42,289 nucleotides of DNA from Acidimicrobiales bacterium (GTDB taxonomy: Bacteria; Actinomycetota; Acidimicrobiia; Acidimicrobiales; MedAcidi-G1), in the NCBI GenBank assembly GCA_016845305.1, contig JAERSW010000134.1, positions 1-42,289 on the forward strand. The letters run 5' to 3'. Position 1 is the first letter of the stretch. Each line of letters begins with the position of its first letter. The position numbers were made by a program, and so were the translations under genes. The notes beneath the pieces were generated by a model. The model searched no databases. It saw only the letters and a list, made by a program, of their open reading frames with translations, and was not told the DNA's origin. Of the stretch, positions 1 to 9,037 are shown one piece after another.

Positions 1-1
1 C

Positions 2-628
2 ACGGCGACCGACCCCTGCCCGGCGGCCGACAAGTCCGACGCCCCCCGCCTGACGTTCCCCCACCGACCCACCTGGTGCCTGGCCAACGGCGTGGAGTAC
101 ACGGCGGTGTTCGACACCACCGAGGGCGAGGTCCGCGTGGCGCTCGACCGGGACACCACCCCGGAGACGGTCAACAACTTCGTGGTGCTGGCCCGGTACG
201 GGTACTACGACGGCACCCTGCTGTTCCGCTTCGACCCGTCGATCGACATCATCCAGGGCGGCGCCCCGCACACCAACAGCTGGTCCGACCCCGGTCCCGG
301 CTACACCATCCCCGACGAGGGCGGCGAGTTCACCCGCCTGGCCGGCGGCGGCCTGGTCGGCCCGTTCACCTACGGGGCCGGCGACCTGGTCATGGCCCGC
401 TCGGCCGGGCCGGACAGCTCGGGCGCCCAGTTCTTCTTCGGCTCCGGGCCCCGGGTCTCGCTGCTGGACGGGCAGGGCACCTACCTGCGGTTCGGGCGGG
501 CCGACGAGGCCGGTCGGGCCGTGCTGGCCTCGATGATGGGCCTCTACCGGGTGGACGAGACGTCGCCGTACGGCGGCGGGCCGAGCCGCGAGGTCTTCCT
601 GCGGTCGGTCACCATCGAAGAGGGCTGA
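2..628 (+). CDS. Cyclophilin-type peptidyl-prolyl isomerase, 5'-truncated by window
   Basis: Peptidyl-prolyl cis-trans isomerase of the cyclophilin family, which catalyses proline isomerisation during folding. The reading frame is open to the window edge, so the N-terminus is missing; 208 residues are visible. A GTG at 92 could start a shorter form, but the upstream codons read naturally (CPAADKSDAPRLTF) and resemble the region after the lipobox/linker in actinobacterial cyclophilin lipoproteins, so the gene most likely begins before base 1. Family marks are TVNNFVVLARYGYYDG, FRFDPSIDIIQGG (the catalytic Arg and QGG region) and SGAQFFFGSG (equivalent of the NGSQFF signature). It is probably extracytoplasmic and membrane-anchored, but the signal peptide itself is not visible. 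The stop is 17 bp before aat. Confidence 0.85.
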   Translation, partial: TATDPCPAADKSDAPRLTFPHRPTWCLANGVEYTAVFDTTEGEVRVALDRDTTPETVNNFVVLARYGYYDGTLLFRFDPSIDIIQGGAPHTNSWSDPGPGYTIPDEGGEFTRLAGGGLVGPFTYGAGDLVMARSAGPDSSGAQFFFGSGPRVSLLDGQGTYLRFGRADEAGRAVLASMMGLYRVDETSPYGGGPSREVFLRSVTIEEG

Positions 629-645
629 GCCACCGGCGCCGTCCC

Positions 646-1338
646 GTGGCCCCTCCCGTCGAGCCCCCGCCCAGCCCCTGGGCCTTCCCGCCGGCCGACA
701 CCGCGGACCCCGACGGCGTGGTCGGCGTGGGTGCCGACGTCGAACCGGGCACCCTGCTGGCCGCCTACCGCTCGGGCCTGTTCCCCATGCCGGTAGAGAC
801 CGGCGGCCCGATGGCCTGGTGGTCGCCCGACCCACGGGGCGTGCTCGAACCCGACCGGCTGAAGGTCAGCCGGTCGCTGCGCCGCTCGCTGGACCGCTAC
901 GAGGTGCGGATCGACACCGCCTTCGACGCCGTGATCGACGCCTGCGCCGATCCGGCGAGGGACCGGGGCTGGATCGACGACCGGATCGCCGCGGCGTACG
1001 TCGGCCTCCACGAGTTGGGCTGGGCCCACTCGGTGGAGGCGTGGGACGACGACGGCCTGGCCGGCGGCCTGTACGGGGTGTCGATCGGCGGCCTGTTCGC
1101 CGGCGAGTCGATGTTCCACCACCGCACCGACGCCTCGAAGGTGGCCCTCCACGGGCTCGTCGACCTGCTGCGGACCGCCGGGGGCGAGCGCCTGGTGGAC
1201 GTCCAGTGGTGCACGCCCCACCTGTCCCGCCTGGGGGCCCGGGAGGTGTCGCGGGACGACTACCTGGATCGGCTGGCCGTCCTCCTCGACGTCGACCTGC
1301 CCGACTGGCCGGCCGGTCCCCTCGGGTCGTCCGGCTGA
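646..1338 (+). CDS. aat: Leucyl/phenylalanyl-tRNA--protein transferase
   Basis: Transfers Leu or Phe from aminoacyl-tRNA to proteins with N-terminal Lys/Arg, marking them for ClpS/ClpAP degradation (bacterial N-end rule); cytoplasmic. The 230-residue product has the family's order of motifs: FPPADTADPDGVVGVGADV, the GLFPMP motif near residue 48, the WWSPDPRGV segment, GWIDDRIAAAYVGLHELGWAHSVE, and GGLYGVSIGGLFAGESMF with the GNAT-like core. The frame is open far upstream through the cyclophilin gene, but that part is shadow; the GTG at 646, just after the cyclophilin stop, gives the normal length. It is likely co-transcribed with the cyclophilin gene and converges on accE with a 13-bp gap. 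Confidence 0.93.
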   Translation: MAPPVEPPPSPWAFPPADTADPDGVVGVGADVEPGTLLAAYRSGLFPMPVETGGPMAWWSPDPRGVLEPDRLKVSRSLRRSLDRYEVRIDTAFDAVIDACADPARDRGWIDDRIAAAYVGLHELGWAHSVEAWDDDGLAGGLYGVSIGGLFAGESMFHHRTDASKVALHGLVDLLRTAGGERLVDVQWCTPHLSRLGAREVSRDDYLDRLAVLLDVDLPDWPAGPLGSSG

Positions 1339-1351
1339 GCGGCGGCGTCGG

Positions 1352-1585
1352 TCAGCGACCCGGCGGCGAGGGTCGCCGACGGGCACGGGCGCCGTCGTGC
1401 CACCACCGGCCGGAGAAGCGCCACGGGGGCGGCGGTGCGGGCACCACGACCGGCGCCTGCTCGGTCGGCCACAGGGCCTCGACGGCGGCGACGATGGCCG
1501 CCAACTCGGCCCCGGTCGCCCCGGGTGCCTCGACCCGGATGGGGGTCGTCCCGCCCTCGGTGGGGCTGTCCACCTGCTCGCTCAC
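1352..1585 (-). CDS. accE: Acyl-CoA carboxylase epsilon subunit
   Basis: Small 77-residue protein matching the actinobacterial acyl-CoA carboxylase epsilon family, which stabilises the alpha-beta carboxylase complex. The N-terminal part IRVEAPGATGAELAAIVAAVEAL is the recognisable helix, followed by a Pro-rich linker and a C-terminal WRFSGRWWHDGARARR segment like the WRRSARLR ending of the family. The GTG start at 1585 lies 14 bp after the pccB stop on the same strand, the usual arrangement for this subunit. It is short and easily missed because the frame runs as an open shadow back through pccB. No biotin-carboxylase alpha subunit is in the window. Confidence 0.8.
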   Translation of the reverse strand: MSEQVDSPTEGGTTPIRVEAPGATGAELAAIVAAVEALWPTEQAPVVVPAPPPPWRFSGRWWHDGARARRRPSPPGR

Positions 1586-1599
1586 CGTCGACCGGCCGC

Positions 1600-3156
<1,557 letters not shown>

Positions 3157-3222
3157 GGTGGCCCGAGCGTACCGGTCGCAATCGCCGTGCTCGGGCGTCG
3201 GACCCGGCGGTACGGTCCGGCG

Positions 3223-3834
3223 ATGGCCGACCCGAGCAGCACCCGGACCCGCGCCCTGGGCGTGTTCTGCGGGTCGCGCGCCGGCACCGACGACGCCGTC
3301 CACGACCTGGCGCGTGGCCTCGGTGCGACCCTGGCCGGAGCCGGCGTGGACCTCGTGTACGGCGGCGCCGGCATCGGGGTGATGGGCACGTTGGCCGACG
3401 CGGTCCTCGACGCCGGTGGCCGTGCCATCGGCGTGATCCCGGTGGGGCTGTTCAGCCGGGAGGTCCCCCACGACGGCCTGACCGAGCGGATCGAGGTGGC
3501 CGACATGCACGAGCGCAAGCGCCTGATGTACGAACGCTCCGACGCCTTCTGTGCCCTGCCCGGCGGCTACGGCACCCTCGAGGAGGTGTTCGAGGCGGCC
3601 ACGTGGACGCAGCTCGGCCTCCACGGTCGGCCCAAGCCGGTCGGGCTGCTGGACGGTGCTCCCGCCGGTGAGGTGGGTGGCCAGCCGGGTGGCGACGCGG
3701 GGTTCTGGGCGGGGCTGGAGGCGTTCCTGGACCGGGCGGTGGCCGACGGCTTCGTGAAGCCGGAGAACCGGTCGATCGTGCGCCGGGTCAGGTCGGTGGC
3801 CGAGGCGGTGTCGCTGGCGACCGCCGACGCCTGA
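3223..3834 (+). CDS. LOG-family protein (cytokinin riboside 5'-monophosphate phosphoribohydrolase-like)
   Basis: 203-residue Rossmann-like protein of the LOG / 'lysine decarboxylase-like' family. Family members release the base from nucleoside 5'-monophosphates; lysine decarboxylase activity is a historical misnomer. The key motif PGGYGTLEE is at residues 113-121 and the MHERK segment at 95-99, both conserved catalytic/nucleotide-binding parts. The nucleotide-binding Gly-rich [10 protein letters not shown] is at 46-55. ATG at 3223 starts 66 bp from the divergent pccB start, leaving a compact shared promoter region. The physiological substrate in this organism cannot be read from the sequence. 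It converges on the exonuclease gene with a 12-bp gap. Confidence 0.88.
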   Translation: MADPSSTRTRALGVFCGSRAGTDDAVHDLARGLGATLAGAGVDLVYGGAGIGVMGTLADAVLDAGGRAIGVIPVGLFSREVPHDGLTERIEVADMHERKRLMYERSDAFCALPGGYGTLEEVFEAATWTQLGLHGRPKPVGLLDGAPAGEVGGQPGGDAGFWAGLEAFLDRAVADGFVKPENRSIVRRVRSVAEAVSLATADA

Positions 3835-3846
3835 ACGACCGGCGGG

Positions 3847-4755
3847 TCAGTCCGACCGGTCAGCGGCGAGCCGTCGTGCCCGTTCGGCGACCCGGGGGGC
3901 GTCGAGGTGGGCGCACACCGACTCGAGGTGGTCGGCCGGACCGGTCCATCGGAGGTCCTCGACGTCGTCCATGACCGGGGCGTCGAGCGCCAGGGTGGCC
4001 AGGCGTCGGTAGAGCCCGGCGTCGGCCCGCCGTTCGGCCAGCGTGGCGGCCAGGCGTGCCGCCCCTCGGACCGGGACGTCCCACTCCTCGGCGTCGTCGG
4101 GGATGGTCTCGAGGTGGCCGTAGCGGGCCAGGATCGTCGAGGCCGACTTGGCGCCCCAACCGGGGAGGCCGGGGATGCCGTCGGCCGTGTCGCCGACCAG
4201 GGCCAGCCAGTCGGGGATCGACGCCGGCTCGACGCCGAACTTGTCGACCACGCCGGCCCGGTCGTAGACGACCTCCTTGCGCCGATCCACCTGGGCGATG
4301 CCCGCCGCGTCGTCGACGACCTGGGCGAGGTCCTTGTCGGGGGTGCAGACGTGGACGGCGCCCACCCGGGGATCGGCGGCCGCCTTCACCGCGGCGGCGG
4401 CCATGGCGTCATCGGCCTCGTGCTCGACCATGGCGAACACGGTGAACCCGGCGGCCTCCAGCGCCGCCTCGACCAGGGGGAACTGGGCGAACAGCTCGGG
4501 CGGGGTGCCCTCGCCGGTCTTGTAGCCGTCGAACAGGTCGTTGCGGAATGACTCGACCACCCGGTCGGTGGCCACGCCGACGTGGGTGGCGCCCTCGGCC
4601 AGCAGCCGCAGCATCGAGCCGAGGACGGCCCGGGTGGCTGCCACCTCGACGCCCTCGGCCGTCACGTGGGACGGCACAGCGAAGTGGTGCCGGAACAGCT
4701 CGTAGGTCCCGTCGACCAGGTGGACGACGGGGATCGTGGTCGTGGGCCCGGTCAC
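3847..4755 (-). CDS. 5'-3' exonuclease, Pol I N-domain/flap-endonuclease type
   Basis: 302-residue stand-alone 5'-3' exonuclease related to the N-terminal domain of DNA polymerase I and to ExoIX; the family cleaves 5' flaps and RNA primers. Metal-binding acidic residues are visible in HLVDGTYELFRHHF, EHEADDAMAAAA, CTPDKDLAQ and GDTADGIPG, and the helix-3-turn-helix DNA-binding element is GIPGLPGWGAKSAS. No polymerase domain follows, so it is a separate enzyme. The start is GTG at 4755, whose GTGA overlaps the TGA of the epimerase gene (4752-4754), implying translational coupling; pairing with a metabolic gene is probably only positional. Confidence 0.88.
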   Translation of the reverse strand: MTGPTTTIPVVHLVDGTYELFRHHFAVPSHVTAEGVEVAATRAVLGSMLRLLAEGATHVGVATDRVVESFRNDLFDGYKTGEGTPPELFAQFPLVEAALEAAGFTVFAMVEHEADDAMAAAAVKAAADPRVGAVHVCTPDKDLAQVVDDAAGIAQVDRRKEVVYDRAGVVDKFGVEPASIPDWLALVGDTADGIPGLPGWGAKSASTILARYGHLETIPDDAEEWDVPVRGAARLAATLAERRADAGLYRRLATLALDAPVMDDVEDLRWTGPADHLESVCAHLDAPRVAERARRLAADRSD

Positions 4756-5153
4756 TCCTGGACCAGCTCGATGAGGGTGCCGAACGAGCCCTTGGGGTGG
4801 ACGAAGGCGACGGTGGTCCCCCGCGAGCCCGGACGGGGTTCTGGGTCGATGGCCCGGCCGCCGGCGGCCACGATGGCGGCCAGCGCCTCGGCGCAGTCGT
4901 CGACCCGGTAGCCGACGTGGTGGATGCCCTCGCCGCGCTTGGCGAGGAAGGTGGTGATGGCCGAGTCGTCACGCGTGCCCGTGGTGAGCTGGAGGTACGA
5001 CTCGCCGACCTTCAGCAGCGCCTCGTCGACGCCATCTCGTTCGACGACCTCGCGGTGGTGGACCTCGGCACCGAAGGCCCGTCGGTAGTAGTCGATGGCG
5101 GCCTCGAGGTCGTGCACGGCGATGGCCACGTGGTCGATCTGGGTCAGCAGCAT
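4752..5153 (-). CDS. mce: Methylmalonyl-CoA epimerase
   Basis: 133-residue vicinal-oxygen-chelate fold enzyme that interconverts (2R)- and (2S)-methylmalonyl-CoA between propionyl-CoA carboxylase and methylmalonyl-CoA mutase. Motifs: IDHVAIAVHDLEAAIDYYRRAFGA at the N-terminus with metal ligand His8, GIHHVGYRVDD in the second repeat, and the final GTLIELVQE with Glu129. An in-frame upstream ATG at 5207 would add 18 residues, but ATG 5153 is preceded by a GGGGAGAAT ribosome-binding site at proper spacing and gives the family N-terminus (MLLTQIDHV). It supports the reading of pccB as a propionyl-CoA enzyme. Confidence 0.9.
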   Translation of the reverse strand: MLLTQIDHVAIAVHDLEAAIDYYRRAFGAEVHHREVVERDGVDEALLKVGESYLQLTTGTRDDSAITTFLAKRGEGIHHVGYRVDDCAEALAAIVAAGGRAIDPEPRPGSRGTTVAFVHPKGSFGTLIELVQE

Positions 5154-5217
5154 GGGATTCTCCCCGGTCGGGTGACGGCCCGTCCTCCGGCGCACCCCAC
5201 GGTGCATTCGGCGGGCC

Positions 5218-5463
5218 TGTGGACAAGCCTGTGGGTGACGACGGTCGTGTCCACGGTGGTCCTCCTGTGGACAGACCTGTGGACAACGAGGCGACTTCGC
5301 AACAATTCCGGGGCTGATCGTGCCCGACTTGTCATGAGGTCGTCACTGTCGTAATGTGATCGCAACAGTTGGGAACCACCCCTCCACCCAACTCGGAAAC
5401 GGCCCCTCGGGGAGGCGGAAGCCCCCGGGGGGCGTTTCCACGTTCGGGCCCCTGTCGTCCACA
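5218..5463. promoter_or_regulatory. DnaA-box cluster in a gene-free segment
   Basis: The 331-bp stretch from 5154 to 5484 carries no convincing gene. It holds two perfect actinobacterial DnaA boxes TTGTCCACA on the minus strand (5218-5226 and 5278-5286), one 8/9 box on the minus strand (5266-5274, CTGTCCACA), one 8/9 on the plus strand (5455-5463, TCGTCCACA) and a 7/9 match (5247-5255). The segment around 5296-5390 is noticeably richer in A/T than its surroundings. This could be a DnaA-controlled promoter region, a DnaA-titration site or part of an origin. No dnaA or dnaN gene is in view. Confidence 0.5.
5395..5439 (-). terminator. Strong hairpin downstream of recR
   Basis: About 17 paired positions with one bulged base (5395-5412 against 5423-5439) and a 10-nt loop, placed about 46 bp after the recR stop. 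It most likely ends the dnaX-recR transcript. There is no T-run, as is common for high-GC actinobacterial terminators, so it could also be an mRNA-stabilising hairpin. Confidence 0.5.
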
Positions 5464-5484
5464 GGCCCGAGGTCGCCCGTCCGG

Positions 5485-6087
5485 TCATCCTCCGGCCAAC
5501 TTCCGTCGGCCCTCCAGGGCCCGGCCCAGGGTCAGCTCGTCGGCGTACTCCAGGTCGCCCCCCACCGGCAGGCCGCTGGCGATCTTCGTCACCTCGATGC
5601 CCAGCGGATCGAGCAGCCGGGCCAGGTACATGGCCGTCGCCTCGCCCTCGATGTTCGGGTTGGTGGCCAGGATCACCTCGGCCACCCCCTCATCGTCGAG
5701 GCGGGCCAGCAGTTCCCGGACCCGCAGCTGGTCGGGTCCGATCCCCTCGATGGGGCTGATGGCCCCACCCAGGACGTGGTAGCGGCCACCGAACTCTCCG
5801 GTGCGTTCCACCGCCACGACGTCCCGTGGCTCCTCGACCACGCACAGCACCGAGGCGTCCCGCCGGTCGTCGGCGCACACCGGACACAGTTCGGCCTCGG
5901 CCACGTTGAAGCAGCGGTCGCAGAACCGGACCCGGGCCTTCATCTCGTCGATGGCCGCCGTCAGTCGGGCCGTGTCCTCCGACGGGAGCTTCATGAGGTG
6001 GAAAGCCAGCCGCTGGGCCGACTTGGGTCCGATGCCCGGCAGGCGCCCCAACTCGTCGATCACCGCCTGGACGGCGTCTGCGTACAC
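5485..6087 (-). CDS. recR: Recombination mediator protein RecR
   Basis: 200-residue RecR, which with RecF/RecO loads RecA onto gapped DNA. Visible elements in order: helix-hairpin-helix [20 protein letters not shown] (about residues 13-32), zinc finger cysteines C56, C59, C68 and C71, then a TOPRIM domain with [26 protein letters not shown] and a C-terminal [21 protein letters not shown]. The GTG at 6087 gives the standard N-terminus ([20 protein letters not shown]) and has GAGGG upstream. The gene follows dnaX by 8 bp; the small ybaB/ebfC gene that usually sits between the two is absent. Confidence 0.95.
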   Translation of the reverse strand: MYADAVQAVIDELGRLPGIGPKSAQRLAFHLMKLPSEDTARLTAAIDEMKARVRFCDRCFNVAEAELCPVCADDRRDASVLCVVEEPRDVVAVERTGEFGGRYHVLGGAISPIEGIGPDQLRVRELLARLDDEGVAEVILATNPNIEGEATAMYLARLLDPLGIEVTKIASGLPVGGDLEYADELTLGRALEGRRKLAGG

Positions 6088-6095
6088 CGGCGCCC

Positions 6096-7892
6096 TCAGT
6101 CCGGATCGACGAGGGTGGCGCCCGGAAAGGCCCGGGTCACGGCATCCACCGCCGAGCCCTCGGCGGCATCGGCGTCGACGAGGTCCGACAGGTCGACCTC
6201 TTCCTCGGCCTGCGGCTCCGGAGCCTTCGCCGCGGTGGCCTGCTGCTCGACCGGATCGGGCGGCACCGACCCGTCGTCGACCACCAGTCGGACCGGGACG
6301 GCCGTACCGAAACGGGCTGCCAGCACGGACTCGAGCTCGCCACGGAGGTCCTCGCACCGCTTGCGGTGCGGCTCGTTGGGAAGCGCCATGACCGCCGCGC
6401 CGTCCTCGACGGCGGTGAACCGGCCGGCGGCGAAGCGGGCCCGCCCCTTGCGGCTCATCCGGTCGAGGAGGTCGTCGCCCCAGGCCAGGACCAACTCGTC
6501 CCGGGTGGGAACGGTGCCGCCCGTCGGGACCGGGGCCGGCTCCTCGGCCGTCGGGGCCTCGGCCGGGGGCGTCGCCGCTCCGGGCGCGGTCGGTTCCGGA
6601 GCCGGCGGCGGTGCGGGTGACGCGTCCTTCGCCTCGGCCAGACGCGCCCGACCGGCGGCGGCCGGACCGGTCGACGACCGCCCGGGTGGAGGTGGAGGAG
6701 GCGGCGGCGGGGCGGCTGACGACGCGGGCGACGAGCCGCCACCGCCCGTGGAGCCTGCGGCCAGCGCGGCCTCCAGACGCTCGACGCGCCGGGTCAGCTC
6801 GGCGATCGTCCCGGCATCGGCCGACGCACCCCCGGTGGCCGGTCCACCGGCCGGCGACGGGCCCGCGGTGAGCCGGACCAGGGCCACCTCGAGGTCCACC
6901 CGGGGATCCGGCGATCGGCGCATGTCGACCAGGGCGGTCCCCAGGACCTCGAGGGCCCGGGTGATGACGGCCGGCGTGACCTCGGCGGCGAACCACTCCG
7001 CCCGCTCCCGGTCGGCCTCGGCCAGCTGCGTTGGTGGCACGCCCATGGCCACCAGGAAGGCCTCCCGCAGGGCGGCCAGCAGCGCCTCGCCGGTGACCCG
7101 GGGCTCGCGACCCCGACCGATGCCGTCGGCCAAGGCGGCCAGGGCGATCCCCGCGTCGCCCGAGGCGAGCGCCTCCAGCAGGCCGCGCACCGCACCGTCG
7201 TCGTCGCCCACCCCACCGGCCACGACACGGTCCAGCGCCGAGAGGGTGTCGCGGGCCGATCCCCGCCCGGCCCGCACGGCGTGGGCCATGCCCGCGTCGT
7301 CGACCTCGAGGCCGGCATCGGCCACCACGTCGCGGACCAGCGACTCCAGCACGTCGGCCGGCAACAGGTTCAGCTCCAGGTGCTGGGAACGGCTGCGGAT
7401 GGTCTCGACCACCTTGTGGGGCTCGGTGGTGGCCAGCACGAAGACCACGTGGTCGGGCGGCTCTTCCAGCGTCTTGAGCAGCGCGTTCTCGGCCCCCGGG
7501 GTGAGCATGTGGACCTCGTCGAGCAGGTACACCTTGGTACGGCCCGGCGTGCCGAGGGCGACCTTGGCCAGCAGGTCGCGCATGTCGTCGACCTTGTTGT
7601 TGGACGCTGCGTCCAGCTCGTGCAGGTCAAAGGAGGTGCCGTCGTCGATCGACGTGCACGACGGACACTCGCAGCACGGCTCTCCACCGTCGACGGCGAC
7701 GCAGTTCAGCGCCTTGGCCAGGATGCGGGCCGCGGTGGTCTTGCCCGTGCCCCGGGGCCCGCTCAGCAGGTAGGCGTGCAGGACCCGGTCGTCGGCCACC
7801 GCGTTGCGCAGGGCGGCCACGACGTGCTCCTGGCCCCGCATCTCGGCGAACCGGCGGGGCCGGTAGCGACGGTAGAGCGAGGTGTAGGCCAC
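6096..7892 (-). CDS. dnaX: DNA polymerase III subunit gamma/tau
   Basis: 598-residue clamp-loader ATPase of the replicative polymerase. AAA+ elements: Walker [10 protein letters not shown] at 45-53, zinc-binding cysteines around 64-79, Walker B/DEVH at 126-129, and an SRSQ arginine-finger (sensor) motif. The AAA+ and collar regions (to about residue 350) are followed by an Ala/Pro-rich low-complexity linker with a run of nine prolines (about 390-400) and a C-terminal tau-like domain containing [22 protein letters not shown]. The ATG at 7892 starts the canonical [12 protein letters not shown]. Co-transcribed with recR. Three GAACCTCGG repeats lie just upstream. Confidence 0.96.
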   Translation of the reverse strand: MAYTSLYRRYRPRRFAEMRGQEHVVAALRNAVADDRVLHAYLLSGPRGTGKTTAARILAKALNCVAVDGGEPCCECPSCTSIDDGTSFDLHELDAASNNKVDDMRDLLAKVALGTPGRTKVYLLDEVHMLTPGAENALLKTLEEPPDHVVFVLATTEPHKVVETIRSRSQHLELNLLPADVLESLVRDVVADAGLEVDDAGMAHAVRAGRGSARDTLSALDRVVAGGVGDDDGAVRGLLEALASGDAGIALAALADGIGRGREPRVTGEALLAALREAFLVAMGVPPTQLAEADRERAEWFAAEVTPAVITRALEVLGTALVDMRRSPDPRVDLEVALVRLTAGPSPAGGPATGGASADAGTIAELTRRVERLEAALAAGSTGGGGSSPASSAAPPPPPPPPPGRSSTGPAAAGRARLAEAKDASPAPPPAPEPTAPGAATPPAEAPTAEEPAPVPTGGTVPTRDELVLAWGDDLLDRMSRKGRARFAAGRFTAVEDGAAVMALPNEPHRKRCEDLRGELESVLAARFGTAVPVRLVVDDGSVPPDPVEQQATAAKAPEPQAEEEVDLSDLVDADAAEGSAVDAVTRAFPGATLVDPD

Positions 7893-7922
7893 GAGCCGAC
7901 CCTACAACCGGGGTCCGGCGTG

Positions 7923-7961
7923 GAACCTCGGCACCGAACCTCGGTACGGAACCTCGGCTGG
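7923..7961. repeat. Three 13-bp direct repeats upstream of dnaX
   Basis: GAACCTCGG occurs at 7923-7931, 7936-7944 and 7949-7957, each followed by four variable bases, giving an exact 13-bp period between the dnaX start and tRNA-Ser. They may be binding sites controlling dnaX or merely local slippage; nothing here decides. Confidence 0.6.
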
Positions 7962-7987
7962 GGGCTCCGGAAGGGGACACCGGTCGG

Positions 7988-8074
7988 CGGAGGGAGTGGG
8001 ATTCGAACCCACGGTGACCGTGAAGCCACACACGCGTTCCAGGCGTGCCGAATCGTCCGCTCTCGCATCCCTCC
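7988..8074 (-). tRNA. tRNA-Ser (anticodon GGA)
   Basis: 87-nt class II tRNA on the minus strand. Acceptor arms GGAGGGA (8074-8068) and TCCCTCC (7995-7989) pair fully. The anticodon stem cacgc/gcgtg encloses loop CTGGAAC with anticodon GGA, and the T-loop GGTTCGAATCC and a long variable arm are present. CCA is not encoded (CCG follows the discriminator base). Confidence 0.93.
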
Positions 8075-8138
8075 GGGACCCGGCCGGGGCCGGGATCCGG
8101 GCGCCAAGGGTATCGTTGCGGGGCACCCGTTCTGGAGT

Positions 8139-8244
8139 GTGGCGGTCGGGTCCTGTGCGACCGGGGCCCGTGAACCGAGTCAGGGCCGGAAGGCAGCAGC
8201 TCTCAGCGGAATTCCCGGAGTGCCGCAGATCACCTGGCCGCCAC
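8139..8244 (+). ncRNA. ffs: Signal recognition particle RNA, small bacterial type
   Basis: The conserved helix 8 sequence is plain: GTCAGGGCCGGAAGGCAGCA followed by the complementary TCTCAGCGG. The ends GTGGCGG (8139-8145) and CCGCCAC (8238-8244) close a long terminal helix, giving about 106 nt. The RNA binds Ffh for co-translational membrane targeting. Exact ends are estimated from pairing. Confidence 0.88.
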
Positions 8245-8301
8245 GCTCGAGGACGGGTGCCGTCGCGCCCGTGCCCGGGTGGCGCACGTAGGGTCGCCGA
8301 C

Positions 8302-8769
8302 GTGGACCCCGAGCCGAGCCGCGACGACCTGCACGCCTGGATGGGCGTCGCCCTCGAGGAGGCCGCAGCGGCCGGTGCCGCCGGCGACGTGCCCGTGGGG
8401 GCCGTGGTGGTCGTGGACGGTGCCGTGGTGGCCCGACGCCACAACGAACGCGAGGCCACCGGCGATCCCACCGCCCACGCCGAGGTGCTCGCCCTGCGCG
8501 ACGCCGCCGGGGCCGTGGGCTCGTGGCGGCTCGACGGCGCCACGTTGGTGGTGACCCTGGAACCCTGCCCGATGTGCGCCGGCGCCGCCTGGGCGTCGCG
8601 CCTGGGACGGGTGGTCTGGGGGGCGGCCAACGACGACGCCGGCGCCATGGGCAGCCTGTACCACCTGGGCGCCGACCCCCGCCTCAACCACGAGGTCCCC
8701 ACCGTCATGGGCGTCCGGGCCGAGGAGTGTGCGGCGGTGCTCACCGACTTCTTCGCCGACCGTCGCTGA
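8302..8769 (+). CDS. tadA: tRNA(adenine34) deaminase
   Basis: 155-residue zinc-dependent deaminase that converts A34 to inosine in tRNA-Arg(ACG). The zinc and proton-shuttle residues are in HAE (59-61) and PCPMC (88-92, ligands C89 and C92), followed by the usual AGAAWASRLGRVVWGAANDDAGAMGS. The GTG at 8302 is chosen because of AGGGT 8 nt upstream; an ATG at 8341 would still keep the full deaminase domain. The gene starts 57 bp after the SRP RNA on the same strand, a neighbourhood (tRNA-Ser, ffs, dnaX, tadA, recR) often seen in actinobacteria. Confidence 0.92.
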   Translation: MDPEPSRDDLHAWMGVALEEAAAAGAAGDVPVGAVVVVDGAVVARRHNEREATGDPTAHAEVLALRDAAGAVGSWRLDGATLVVTLEPCPMCAGAAWASRLGRVVWGAANDDAGAMGSLYHLGADPRLNHEVPTVMGVRAEECAAVLTDFFADRR

Positions 8770-8842
8770 CCCGCCCACCCGGCGCCGGCCCGGTCGGCCC
8801 GTCCGGTTGGCCGGTCCGGGGGACCTCAGTAGCCTCGTCGGT

Positions 8843-8932
8843 GGAAGGTTGCCAGAGCGGACGAATGGGGCGGCCTCGAAAGCCGTTGTGGCCTCCGGGT
8901 CACCGTGGGTTCGAATCCCACACCTTCCGCCA
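8843..8932 (+). tRNA. tRNA-Ser (anticodon CGA), CCA encoded
   Basis: Class II tRNA: acceptor GGAAGGT/ACCTTCC, discriminator G at 8929 and encoded CCA at 8930-8932. The anticodon stem gcggc/gccgt encloses CTCGAAA (anticodon CGA). A long variable arm and the GGTTCGAATCC T-arm are present. Confidence 0.94.
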
Positions 8933-8989
8933 GTCGATCGGTGCCCGGGCCCCTGGTCCGGGCATCGTCGCGTCCGGGCCGACGTCGCC

Positions 8990-9037
8990 TCAGCGCTTCG
9001 GGATCCAGCGCACCCGGATTCAGCGAACCCAGATTCA
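8990..9037. repeat. 15-bp tandem array spanning the stop codon of the next gene
   Basis: Units beginning CAGCG at 8991, 9006, 9021 and 9036 recur at an exact 15-bp period. Read on the minus strand they repeat the end of the lipoprotein gene (Val-Arg-stop), so in-frame stop codons recur at 9035-9037, 9020-9022 and 8990-8992, with one unit mutated to Trp. Confidence 0.75.

Noticed and set aside
76-645. N-terminal extension of aat through the cyclophilin gene
   Set aside because: That stretch is Arg/Gly-rich shadow of the real cyclophilin frame; normal Aat length starts at 646.
5154-5484. A definite chromosomal origin (oriC)
   Set aside because: DnaA boxes are present, but dnaA, dnaN and rpmH are not in the window and no clear unwinding element is seen; kept only as a DnaA-box cluster.
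5356-7773. An 805-codon open frame on the plus strand opposite recR-dnaX
   Set aside because: It is Ser/Arg/Pro-rich antisense shadow typical of high-GC DNA; the minus strand encodes clear RecR and DnaX.
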